This document shows positions 6,535-12,630 of a DNA stretch of 12,630 nucleotides, one piece after another (positions within the stretch are counted from its first letter, which is position 1; every line of letters starts with the position of its first letter). Below the pieces are notes generated by a model. That model made no database searches and was not told the origin of the DNA. It was given only the letters and a program-made list of their open reading frames with translations. Origin of the DNA: Gulosibacter massiliensis (GTDB taxonomy: Bacteria; Actinomycetota; Actinomycetes; Actinomycetales; Microbacteriaceae); the NCBI GenBank assembly GCA_943325745.2, contig CALPQP020000008.1, forward strand, positions 1 to 12,630, read 5' to 3'. The position numbers and the translations under genes were made by a program.

Positions 6535-7044
6535 TTAGAACGGAGCGTCGTCATTAGAGGGTTCGGCCGAGCCTGCGCCCCAGGGGTCGCCGCCAGCAAC
6601 GGGAGTGGCCGGGGCCGCCCAATCGTTGCCGCCAGCAGGAGCAGACCACTCGCTGTTGCCGCCAGAGGTTGCGGCCGACCCCGGTGCGCGGGTGACGGCT
6701 GCGGTTGCGTATCGAAGCGAGGGGCCGACCTCGTCGACTTCGAGTTCGATTGAGGTTCGCTTTTCGCCTTCCTTCGTTTCGAAGGAGCGTTGTCGAAGTC
6801 GGCCAGTGGCGACAACGCGCGAACCTTTCGACAGTGACGAGGCAACGTGCTCGGCGAATTCACGCCACACGCTTGCACGGAGGAACAGCGCTTCGCCGTC
6901 CTTCCACTCGTTGCTTGCTTTGTCAAACGTTCGAGGCGTCGAGGCGATCGTGAAGTTCGCAACGGCAACGCCGTTCTGCGTGTAGCGAAGTTCCGGGTCG
7001 GCGGTGAGGTTGCCGACAACTGTGATCACTGTGTCGTTAGCCAT
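6535..7044 (-). CDS. ssb: Single-stranded DNA-binding protein
   Basis: Encodes 169 residues. The OB fold spans about 1-112 ([17 protein letters not shown] at the start, [19 protein letters not shown] in the middle). A low-complexity Gly/Ala/Pro linker follows, then the acidic tip DDAPF that recruits replication and repair partners. The linker carries three spaced tryptophans (W133, W142, W155) in Glu/Asn/Asp-Trp or Pro-Trp contexts, giving a loose repeat. SSB coats single-stranded DNA at forks and fits with dnaB nearby. GGCGGAG overlapping the rpsF stop region serves as ribosome binding site; only 5 nt separate the genes. Confidence 0.97.
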   Translation of the reverse strand: MANDTVITVVGNLTADPELRYTQNGVAVANFTIASTPRTFDKASNEWKDGEALFLRASVWREFAEHVASSLSKGSRVVATGRLRQRSFETKEGEKRTSIELEVDEVGPSLRYATAAVTRAPGSAATSGGNSEWSAPAGGNDWAAPATPVAGGDPWGAGSAEPSNDDAPF

Positions 7045-7049
7045 GGTGC

Positions 7050-7409
7050 TTACTCCGCCGTCGCTTCGGCGAGCGTTGCGGCTTCCGCTGCTTCGATGGC
7101 CTGCGAGGCAATGCGGGCTACGGCTTCGTCTGCACGAAGAACCTTGGTGCGCATGATTGACTCGTTGAGTCGGAGCTGGCGCTCGAGTTCCTGCGTGGTC
7201 GCGGGGTCCGCGGTGAAGTTAATGACGGCATAAATGCCTTCGCTCTTCTTCTGGATTTCGTACGACAATCGCCGGCGGCCCCACAAGTCGACGTTGTCGA
7301 CAGAGCCTCCACCGTTGGTGATAACGCTCAGAAACTTCTCGAGCGTCGGTTGTACGGTGCGCTCATCGACCTCGGGGTCGAGAATCACCATTATTTCGTA
7401 GGGATGCAT
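7050..7409 (-). CDS. rpsF: 30S ribosomal protein S6
   Basis: Encodes 119 residues from the ATG at 7409, beginning [17 protein letters not shown], the standard S6 N-terminus. S6 binds S18 and h22/h23 of 16S rRNA. A GTG at 7421 in the same frame would add four residues, but it lies within the Shine-Dalgarno AGGAGGTGGG, so the ATG is the true start. The product ends in an Ala/Glu-rich tail common in actinobacterial S6. It is the first gene of rpsF-ssb-rpsR-rplI. Its leader contains complementarity that could mask the ribosome binding site (see the leader entry). Confidence 0.95.
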   Translation of the reverse strand: MHPYEIMVILDPEVDERTVQPTLEKFLSVITNGGGSVDNVDLWGRRRLSYEIQKKSEGIYAVINFTADPATTQELERQLRLNESIMRTKVLRADEAVARIASQAIEAAEAATLAEATAE

Positions 7410-7470
7410 GACGTAACCCACCTCCTCTGGACTCAGCGGCTACAGAATTTCTGCAGCAGGAGGGTTGTGC
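7410..7470 (-). promoter_or_regulatory. rpsF leader with Shine-Dalgarno-masking fold; candidate S6:S18 binding element
   Basis: On the minus strand a CCTCCT (7463-7458) is exactly complementary to the Shine-Dalgarno AGGAGG (7426-7421). Enclosed between them is a hairpin CTGCAGA-AAT-TCTGTAG (7456-7440, one G-U pair), directly followed by CCG (7439-7437). Flanking AACC/GGTT can lengthen the outer stem. A CCG next to a helix is the hallmark of known rpsF-leader elements that bind the S6:S18 complex for feedback control. The fold is seen by eye; the binding is inferred. Confidence 0.45.
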
Positions 7471-7524
7471 ATCTAGTGCTCGTCGCCCTGTGGGCAACCG
7501 TCCAAGAATAGCCCAAACAACGGC

Positions 7525-8958
7525 TTAGGACAATTCGCGTCCCGCAGCCCACGCTCGAAGGCGCTTTTCTGCCTCGTCCTCGCCGAGCGGACCCTCGTCC
7601 AAACGCAGTTCCATAAGGAACGCACGGGCCTCACCGACAACACGGCCGGGCTGCACATCGAGGATCATCATGATCTGGTCGCCGTCCAAGTCAGGGCGGA
7701 TCGCGTCGATTTCCTCACGTTCGCGGATTTCAGAGATTCGAGCTTCGAGGTCGGTGTAGGCCGCGTCCATGAGGGCGAGCTTCCTGTCGTTTCGGGTCGT
7801 GACATCACTGCGAACAAGAATGTGTAGGCGCTCAAGTTCCTCGCCAGCGTCCCTGACATAACGGCGAACCGCGGAGTCTGTCCACTCTCCCTCGCTATAT
7901 CCGAAGAAACGAAGGTGCAATCGAATGAGGTTGCACACTCTGGCGGTCGTGTCGTTGTCAAATCGGAGCGCGTGCAACCTCTTCTTCGCAAGACGCGCGC
8001 CGGCCACGTCATGGCCGTAAAAAGTCACAACCTTAGTGTTGTCGAACGAGCGCGTCATCGGCTTACCAATGTCGTGCAGCAGCGCAGCCAACCGACCGAT
8101 GGTGTCCGGCGAGGAATCCGGGAATCGTTTCCGTTCCAGTGCGATCGACTTCGTCAGCACCGTGAGTGAGTGTTCGTAGACGTCCTTGTGACGACCGTGT
8201 TCGTCGTGCTCGCGGATGAGAACAGGAATCTCTGGGAACACGCGATCGAGAATTCCCGTGTCAACAAGCGTTCGGATACCGGGAACCGGATCAGGTGCGT
8301 CGATGAGCTTGATGAATTCGTCCCTAACCCGCTCCGCGCTAATCATGAGAATGGAGTCCGCGAGCGCCGTCATCGCAGTCACGACTTCTGGGACAAGGGG
8401 AAACTGCAGCTGGGCGACAAAACGCGCAGCCCGCATCATTCGCAGCGGGTCATCCGCGAAGGATTGTTCGGGCGTGCCCGGTGTCCGCAGTCGTTTTGCG
8501 ACAAGATCGTCGAATCCGCCGCTCGGGTCAACCAACGACAGGTCAGGGAGGGAGAGCGCCATGGCGTTGACCGTGAAGTCGCGGCGCAACAAATCGTCGT
8601 CAATCCGATTCCCGAACGCCACAACCGGCTTGCGAGTCTCGCGGTCATAGGTGTCGCTTCGGTAGGTCGTAATTTCAACCTGCTCACCCTCGACGCGAGC
8701 GCCGATTGTGCCGAAGTCGCGTCCGATGTCCCACGTCGTTGTCGAAATCGGCCCGACCACCCGCAGGATCTCGTCGGGTGTCGCATTCGTTGCAAAATCA
8801 AGGTCCGTGAGTTCCCGACCAAGAAAGGCATCGCGCACCGGACCCCCCACGAGAGCGAGCTCGAATCCGGCTTCCACAAAAGCAGCGGTCAGCGTCGAAA
8901 CGGTTCCGCTGCCGGCGAGGGCCGTCAATCTCGCCATGGCCTCAGCCACGCTCTCCAT
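7525..8958 (-). CDS. CCA tRNA nucleotidyltransferase
   Basis: Encodes 477 residues. It adds or repairs the CCA 3' end of tRNAs using CTP and ATP. The class II polymerase-beta-like head shows LVGGPVRDAFLG (36-47), the metal-binding DLD (52-54) and RRDFTVNAMA (125-134). A tRNA-binding helical region follows, and then an HD phosphohydrolase domain with LLHDIGKP (293-300). The HD-containing version in this gene position is called pcnA or cca in other actinobacteria. The ATG at 8958 lies 8 nt from a TAGACT -10 shared as a palindrome with the divergent gene. The 3' end is about 115 bp from rpsF, with no strong terminator between, so some read-through into the ribosomal operon is possible. Confidence 0.95.
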   Translation of the reverse strand: MESVAEAMARLTALAGSGTVSTLTAAFVEAGFELALVGGPVRDAFLGRELTDLDFATNATPDEILRVVGPISTTTWDIGRDFGTIGARVEGEQVEITTYRSDTYDRETRKPVVAFGNRIDDDLLRRDFTVNAMALSLPDLSLVDPSGGFDDLVAKRLRTPGTPEQSFADDPLRMMRAARFVAQLQFPLVPEVVTAMTALADSILMISAERVRDEFIKLIDAPDPVPGIRTLVDTGILDRVFPEIPVLIREHDEHGRHKDVYEHSLTVLTKSIALERKRFPDSSPDTIGRLAALLHDIGKPMTRSFDNTKVVTFYGHDVAGARLAKKRLHALRFDNDTTARVCNLIRLHLRFFGYSEGEWTDSAVRRYVRDAGEELERLHILVRSDVTTRNDRKLALMDAAYTDLEARISEIREREEIDAIRPDLDGDQIMMILDVQPGRVVGEARAFLMELRLDEGPLGEDEAEKRLRAWAAGRELS

Positions 8959-8966
8959 ATCGCTTC

Positions 8967-8976
8967 AGTCTAGACT
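8967..8976. promoter_or_regulatory. Palindromic shared -10 element for two divergent genes
   Basis: AGTCTAGACT is a perfect 10-bp palindrome, so both strands read TAGACT. Rightward, TAGACT (8971-8976) is 7 nt from the ATG at 8984. Leftward, TAGACT (8972-8967) is 8 nt from the ATG at 8958. The 25-bp intergenic gap seems to hold both core promoters, with overlapping -10 boxes. No clear -35 box is seen for either. Confidence 0.55.
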
Positions 8977-8983
8977 TACCGCT

Positions 8984-10417
8984 ATGTCGGCCGTCGAAAA
9001 AGTTAGGGTTCGTCGCGCTCGCGCCAGCCTCACGGTCGCGGCAATCTTCGCACTTTTGAGTTTTGGCGCGGTCCCCGCTGAAGCCGCCTCTCCGCCTGCG
9101 TTTTCCGTTCTTGTTCCCATCGTCGCGTCTGGATCGTCATCAGACTTGATCGATGCCAGCAAGATGTCGAGGCTCGTATCCCCGGGTGGTTCCTGGGCCC
9201 AGCTAACATCTGCCGCAATCTCTCATGGTGCAACGATCGCCATCGATTCGCGAATCGTCGCGAGCATCACGGCGCTCGGGAAGAGTGCGCCGGCGCCCGT
9301 ATCCGCGTGGCTGGCCTCTGTCACACGATCTCGGCCAATTTACCTGCCGTGGGGAAACGCCGACCCGTTCCTAATCGCCGATACCGGACCAAGTTTCCGC
9401 GTCTCGACTATCCAACTGAGCGAGATATCGGGTGTCCCCTCAGCCGACATCATCGGGTGGCCGACCGGTCGAGCCGGGGACACGCAAATCCTGGGTATCG
9501 CCGAGAAGTTGGGATTTGGGCGCCTCATCGCGGGCGACGAAATGTTTCCCGGGCTCGCAAATGCCTATTCCTCCGCTGCGAGCGCCGTAATCGCCGAAGC
9601 GGTCGGACCCGTTTCCGGGGATGACCCAGTCACCGTGGCGGCGCACTTCCGCGACTCATCGAACGGTCTACTGACAGTCGTTCTTCCGCGCGACCCCGCC
9701 TCCATCGACGGAAAACGTGTTGTTGCGTTCCTCAACGCGTTGTTTCAGGGATCCGAAAAATCAATTCGCTTCGTGCCTGCCGAGGTGGCGAGCGGTGCAA
9801 TCGTGACGTTCCATGACGTTCCTAGTGACACCATCCAGTCGCTCATGTCTCAACATCGCCTCGACCGTCAGGTATCCGAGATGGCGTTGGATCCTCGTGC
9901 GATCACCACCCCGCGCCTTCGTCAGCTCTGCGTCATCGCGGGGCTGGTCGCCACCTCTCGCTTCCCCGTGGCGGCTCGCGCACACACCCGAACGGCTAAA
10001 ACTTACGAGGACTTTGTTTCGTTCTCGGTGGGAAGCGATTTTACGGTTCTCGCCAATTCCGCCGAACTGCCGTTGACGATCACGAACAACTCGACGACCG
10101 ACATCACCGTCAACGCACGCGTCAACGCGCTCTCAGGAATTGTCAGCATCCCAACGCCGAACCAGACAATCATGGTTCCATCGGGCGCTAGTGCCCAGGT
10201 CACGGTCCCGATGATCTCTGTTGCTAACGGAAAAACGTCACTTCGAGCAACGCTGACAACAACAAGCGGCATTGTCATCAGTGATCCGGTGTTCATTGAA
10301 ATCGAGGTCCAAGCGGAGTGGGAGAGCATCACTCTCGTGGCATTTATCGCCATTGTTGCGTCGATAATGGGCATCGGAATTGCCCGCACTATTCGTGACC
10401 GACGGCGGCGTTCATGA
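8984..10417 (+). CDS. Secreted, C-terminally membrane-anchored protein, DUF6049-like
   Basis: Encodes 477 residues from the ATG at 8984. A longer frame upstream overlaps the divergent CCA gene and is not used; the -10 box 7 nt before 8984 and the signal peptide right after it decide the start. Features: a basic N-terminus and hydrophobic core with AEA at 32-34 as signal cleavage site; an extracellular region with a TxLPWGNAD-like segment and an Ig-like, Thr/Ser/Asn-rich beta region near 370-440; a membrane helix at about 449-467; and a short Arg-rich tail. Position between the CCA enzyme and murJ matches actinobacterial DUF6049 proteins (Rv3909 in M. tuberculosis, about 800 residues), of which this is a compact version. 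An envelope role with MurJ is inferred from the ATGA overlap. Confidence 0.75.
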   Translation: MSAVEKVRVRRARASLTVAAIFALLSFGAVPAEAASPPAFSVLVPIVASGSSSDLIDASKMSRLVSPGGSWAQLTSAAISHGATIAIDSRIVASITALGKSAPAPVSAWLASVTRSRPIYLPWGNADPFLIADTGPSFRVSTIQLSEISGVPSADIIGWPTGRAGDTQILGIAEKLGFGRLIAGDEMFPGLANAYSSAASAVIAEAVGPVSGDDPVTVAAHFRDSSNGLLTVVLPRDPASIDGKRVVAFLNALFQGSEKSIRFVPAEVASGAIVTFHDVPSDTIQSLMSQHRLDRQVSEMALDPRAITTPRLRQLCVIAGLVATSRFPVAARAHTRTAKTYEDFVSFSVGSDFTVLANSAELPLTITNNSTTDITVNARVNALSGIVSIPTPNQTIMVPSGASAQVTVPMISVANGKTSLRATLTTTSGIVISDPVFIEIEVQAEWESITLVAFIAIVASIMGIGIARTIRDRRRRS

Positions 10418-12024
10418 CAGATCGAATCGGTCGGTCGTCTATCCTCCTCGCATCAGGCACAATCGTGTCGCGAATCCTCGGATTTGTCAGTGCGGTGGTT
10501 CTTGCTCGCACTGTCGGTTTGATTGGTTCCGGCGCCGATGCGTTCGCACTGGCCAACCAACTTCCCAACAATGTCTATGCGATTGTCGCGGGCGGAGTTC
10601 TCAGCGCGGTGTTCGTCCCACAGATTGTCAACGCGCAACTTCACACGGATGGCGGCGCGAAGTTCATCAACCGCTTGCTGACCCTGGGATTGTCGGTAGT
10701 TCTGGTCGTCACGGTGATTGCCGTGGCGGCTGCGCCGTTTCTCGTTCGCTTGTACACGCAACACACCGCCGACGGTGGGGGTTATGGATTCGGACCGGCG
10801 GAGCTGGCGCTCGCCACCGCGTTCGCGTGGTGGTGTCTGCCCCAAGTCTTCTTTTACGCCGCGTACAGCCTGGTCGGCGAGGTCCTCAACGCGAAGGGCG
10901 TGTTTGGCCCTTTTACATGGGCGCCCGCCCTCAATAACGTCGTCGCTATCGCGGGAATGCTGTGGTTTGGGCAACACTTCACGGGAAGTGTGTCCGTTGC
11001 GGCGGATTGGGACGCAACCGAAGTGGCCACCCTTGCCGGGACGGCGACGCTTGGTGTGGTTGTTCAAGCTCTTGTCCTTTTCGGTTTCCTCGGTCGTGCC
11101 TCCATTCGATTTCGACCCGACTTCCACTTCCGCGGCGTGGGACTCGGAACGACAACCAGATTGGCCGCGTGGACGTTCGGAATGATTGTGGTGACCCAAC
11201 TCGCGGGGATTGTGCAAAGCAACATTGCGTCACTAGCAACCGCCTACGACGAGCCGGGGCTCGCCGTTCTGCGATTTGGATGGCTCGTCTTTATGCTTCC
11301 ACATTCGGTGATTACCGTATCCCTTGGAACTGCCTACTTCACGCGGATGAGCACGGACGTTCGGGACAAGCGCTGGGATCATTTGGAGTCGGACATTCGG
11401 GACTCGCTGACACGCATTTGCTTATTCATGGTCATCAGTAGCGGAGTGTTGTGGTTGACCGCAACCTTCGTCGCCAGCGTGTTCGCGGGCGGCTCGGGAA
11501 ACGGAATGGCAAACGTCATCGCCTTATTCTCGATCGGGCTCGTTCCGTTCGGGGTGGTCTTCGTTCTGCAGCGAATCTTCTATGCGCTTGAAGACACGCG
11601 GACACCGTTCTTTGTGCAACTGGTTCAGTCGGTGGTCTTCACTATCGGCGCGCTTTTTGCGGGCGCCGGGCCGGTTTCCCAGATTGCCAATGGAATCGCG
11701 CTGTCGATGAGTGTCTCAATTTTCGTCCAAGCAACCCTGATGGTGGTCTTTGTTCGGCGACGTCTCGGTCGCCTGGGCGGAAAATCCTTGGGGAGCTCGC
11801 TGGCTCGCTTTGTGGTCGCTGTCGTCCCCGCGCTCGCTGTAGGATTCATCGTCCGCGAAGCGTTGCCGCCAGCATCCGCCTCGACAGACCTGTCCATTTT
11901 GTGGGCCGTTGTTATTGCGGGTGCGATGGGTGCCGTCTATCTCGCCGTGCTCGTGGTCGTGCGAGACACATCAGCCCGCGAGTTGTTGGCGCCCCTGCGC
12001 CGCCGAGGGAATAAGCGACCATAA
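10414..12024 (+). CDS. murJ: Lipid II flippase MurJ (MviN)
   Basis: Encodes 536 residues, nearly all of them in about 14 membrane helices. MurJ, a MOP-superfamily transporter, moves lipid II across the inner membrane for peptidoglycan synthesis. Typical landmarks are SSILLASGTIVSRILGF near the N-terminus, LPNNVYAIVAGGVLSAVFVPQ at about 50-70, and the RIFYALEDTRTPF motif around 390. The start ATG overlaps the stop of the DUF6049-like gene (ATGA at 10414-10417), indicating coupled translation. The protein ends shortly after the last helix, so it lacks the long pseudokinase extension of mycobacterial MurJ. Its stop codon overlaps the trxB -10 box. Confidence 0.95.
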   Translation: MTDRIGRSSILLASGTIVSRILGFVSAVVLARTVGLIGSGADAFALANQLPNNVYAIVAGGVLSAVFVPQIVNAQLHTDGGAKFINRLLTLGLSVVLVVTVIAVAAAPFLVRLYTQHTADGGGYGFGPAELALATAFAWWCLPQVFFYAAYSLVGEVLNAKGVFGPFTWAPALNNVVAIAGMLWFGQHFTGSVSVAADWDATEVATLAGTATLGVVVQALVLFGFLGRASIRFRPDFHFRGVGLGTTTRLAAWTFGMIVVTQLAGIVQSNIASLATAYDEPGLAVLRFGWLVFMLPHSVITVSLGTAYFTRMSTDVRDKRWDHLESDIRDSLTRICLFMVISSGVLWLTATFVASVFAGGSGNGMANVIALFSIGLVPFGVVFVLQRIFYALEDTRTPFFVQLVQSVVFTIGALFAGAGPVSQIANGIALSMSVSIFVQATLMVVFVRRRLGRLGGKSLGSSLARFVVAVVPALAVGFIVREALPPASASTDLSILWAVVIAGAMGAVYLAVLVVVRDTSARELLAPLRRRGNKRP

Positions 12025-12027
12025 ACT
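12022..12027 (+). promoter_or_regulatory. -10 box of trxB overlapping the murJ stop codon
   Basis: TAAACT begins with the TAA stop of murJ and lies 6 nt (CGAGTT) before the ATG at 12034. It has the leaderless spacing seen at several other starts and would let trxB be transcribed apart from murJ. Confidence 0.5.
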
Positions 12028-12033
12028 CGAGTT

Positions 12034-12630
12034 ATGACTCTTGTTGGAAGGAACACTGTGCGCGACCTCGTCATTATCGGATCTGGTCCGGCCGGATACA
12101 CCGCTGCAATTTATGCAGCGCGGGCCGACTTGAAACCCCTCGTCATTGCCTCAAGCGTCGAAATGGGTGGCGACCTTATGAAGACGACCGACGTCGACAA
12201 CTACCCGGGGTTCCCCGAGGGCGTGATGGGGCCCGCCCTCATGATGGACATGCAGGCACAAGCAGAGCGCTTCGGAGCCGAGCTGGTCTTTGACGATGCG
12301 ACGGCGGTCGAACTCGATGGTCCGGTAAAGAAAATCACGCTGGGCAACGGCGAAACCATCGAATCGAAGGCTGTCGTTCTGTCGATGGGTAGCCAGTATC
12401 GTCACCTCGGCCTCGACGACGAAAAACGTCTTTCCGGTTTCGGAGTCTCGTGGTGTGCAACCTGCGACGGTGCGTTCTTCCGCAATCGCACGGTTGCCGT
12501 TGTTGGCGGCGGAGATTCGGCGATGGAGGAAGCGACGTTCCTGACCAAATTTGCCGACACGGTGTTTTTAGTTCATCGTTCCGACCAGTTCCGCGCGTCC
12601 CCCGCGATGCTCACTCGTGCGAAGGCCGAC
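12034..12630 (+). CDS. trxB: Thioredoxin reductase (3'-truncated by window edge)
   Basis: The first 199 residues are present. TrxB is a cytosolic FAD enzyme that passes electrons from NADPH to thioredoxin. Visible motifs: FAD-binding GSGPAG (16-21), a GGDLM segment (45-49) where GGQL is usual, YPGFPEG, the redox-active pair CATC (141-144), NADPH-binding GGGDSA (158-163), and HRSDQFRAS (181-189). The substitution of Asp for Gln in GGQL is a small oddity near the flavin. Two in-frame starts are plausible: the ATG at 12034, leaderless from the -10 at 12022, and a GTG at 12058 with GGAAGGA 5 nt upstream. Eight residues separate them and both keep the FAD motif. By actinobacterial synteny trxA would be expected next. 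Confidence 0.95.
   Translation, partial: MTLVGRNTVRDLVIIGSGPAGYTAAIYAARADLKPLVIASSVEMGGDLMKTTDVDNYPGFPEGVMGPALMMDMQAQAERFGAELVFDDATAVELDGPVKKITLGNGETIESKAVVLSMGSQYRHLGLDDEKRLSGFGVSWCATCDGAFFRNRTVAVVGGGDSAMEEATFLTKFADTVFLVHRSDQFRASPAMLTRAKAD

Noticed and set aside
7410..7421. GTG start for rpsF adding four residues
   Set aside because: The GTG is part of the AGGAGGTGGG ribosome binding site. The ATG at 7409 gives the canonical S6 N-terminus.
7482..7498. Hairpin GTTGCCC-ACA-GGGCGAC as a terminator of the CCA gene
   Set aside because: The stem is short with one G-U pair, the loop is three bases, and no U tract follows on either strand.
8170..8973. Open frame of 267 residues on the plus strand
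   Set aside because: It lies entirely antisense to the well-supported CCA-adding enzyme, and its composition (Arg/Asn/Glu rich, no motif) is what the reverse frame of that gene gives.
8708..8983. N-terminal extension of the DUF6049-like frame
   Set aside because: It is antisense to the CCA enzyme, would bury the signal peptide inside the protein, and the promoter-spaced ATG at 8984 explains the true start.
1..12630. CRISPR arrays, tRNA/rRNA genes, insertion sequences, riboswitches
   Set aside because: No regularly spaced repeats, no transposase or terminal repeats, and intergenic gaps are mostly too short; the one long gap shows no tRNA-like or riboswitch-like conserved sequence.

Overview
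The window looks like a chromosomal, origin-proximal segment of an actinobacterium, most likely Microbacteriaceae (order Micrococcales). The reasons are the gene set (purB; dnaB; rpsF-ssb-rpsR-rplI; CCA-adding enzyme; a DUF6049-like secreted protein; murJ; trxB), a zinc-ligand-free S18, moderately high GC by eye (not computed), and many genes that begin directly downstream of a TAnnnT -10 box with no ribosome binding site. Gene packing is very tight: several genes overlap by 4-17 bp and divergent promoters are squeezed into gaps of 25-70 bp. No insertion sequence, prophage, CRISPR array, tRNA or rRNA was seen.

Layout, left to right. Positions 1-64 hold the first codons of a leftward gene that runs off the window, possibly a 2-oxoacid dehydrogenase E1 alpha subunit. 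A rightward four-helix phage-holin-family membrane protein (120-524) ends inside the stop region of a leftward two-gene unit (514-1712). That unit encodes a very short WxG-motif helical protein and an alpha/beta hydrolase with an N-terminal helical region, and it resembles a type VII secretion-type substrate pair. purB (1828-3204) runs right and collides with two leftward membrane proteins of unknown function (3201-3993). Replicative helicase dnaB (4033-5391) follows on the minus strand.

Positions 5392-5783 form the only long non-coding stretch. It holds a cluster of DnaA-box-like 9-mers (one perfect), a 37-bp AT-rich segment and a repeated box-plus-palindrome element, then a hairpin behind rplI. 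Next comes the leftward operon rpsF-ssb-rpsR-rplI (5784-7409), whose rpsF leader can fold so as to hide its Shine-Dalgarno sequence. The CCA-adding enzyme (7525-8958, minus) and the DUF6049-like secreted protein (8984-10417, plus) diverge from a palindromic 10-bp -10 element. The DUF6049 gene overlaps murJ (10414-12024) by ATGA, and the murJ stop codon overlaps the -10 box of trxB, which continues past the right edge.

Functionally, the window combines core replication (DnaB, SSB), translation (S6, S18, L9, tRNA CCA ends), purine synthesis (PurB), envelope assembly (MurJ and probably the DUF6049 protein) and thiol redox (TrxB). The strand layout, with ribosomal and dnaB genes leftward, fits an origin lying to the right beyond trxB, so the DnaA-box cluster is more likely a regulatory or titration site than oriC. 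The most notable leads are this cluster, the mini-WxG/hydrolase pair, the rpsF leader, and the compact leaderless promoter architecture.
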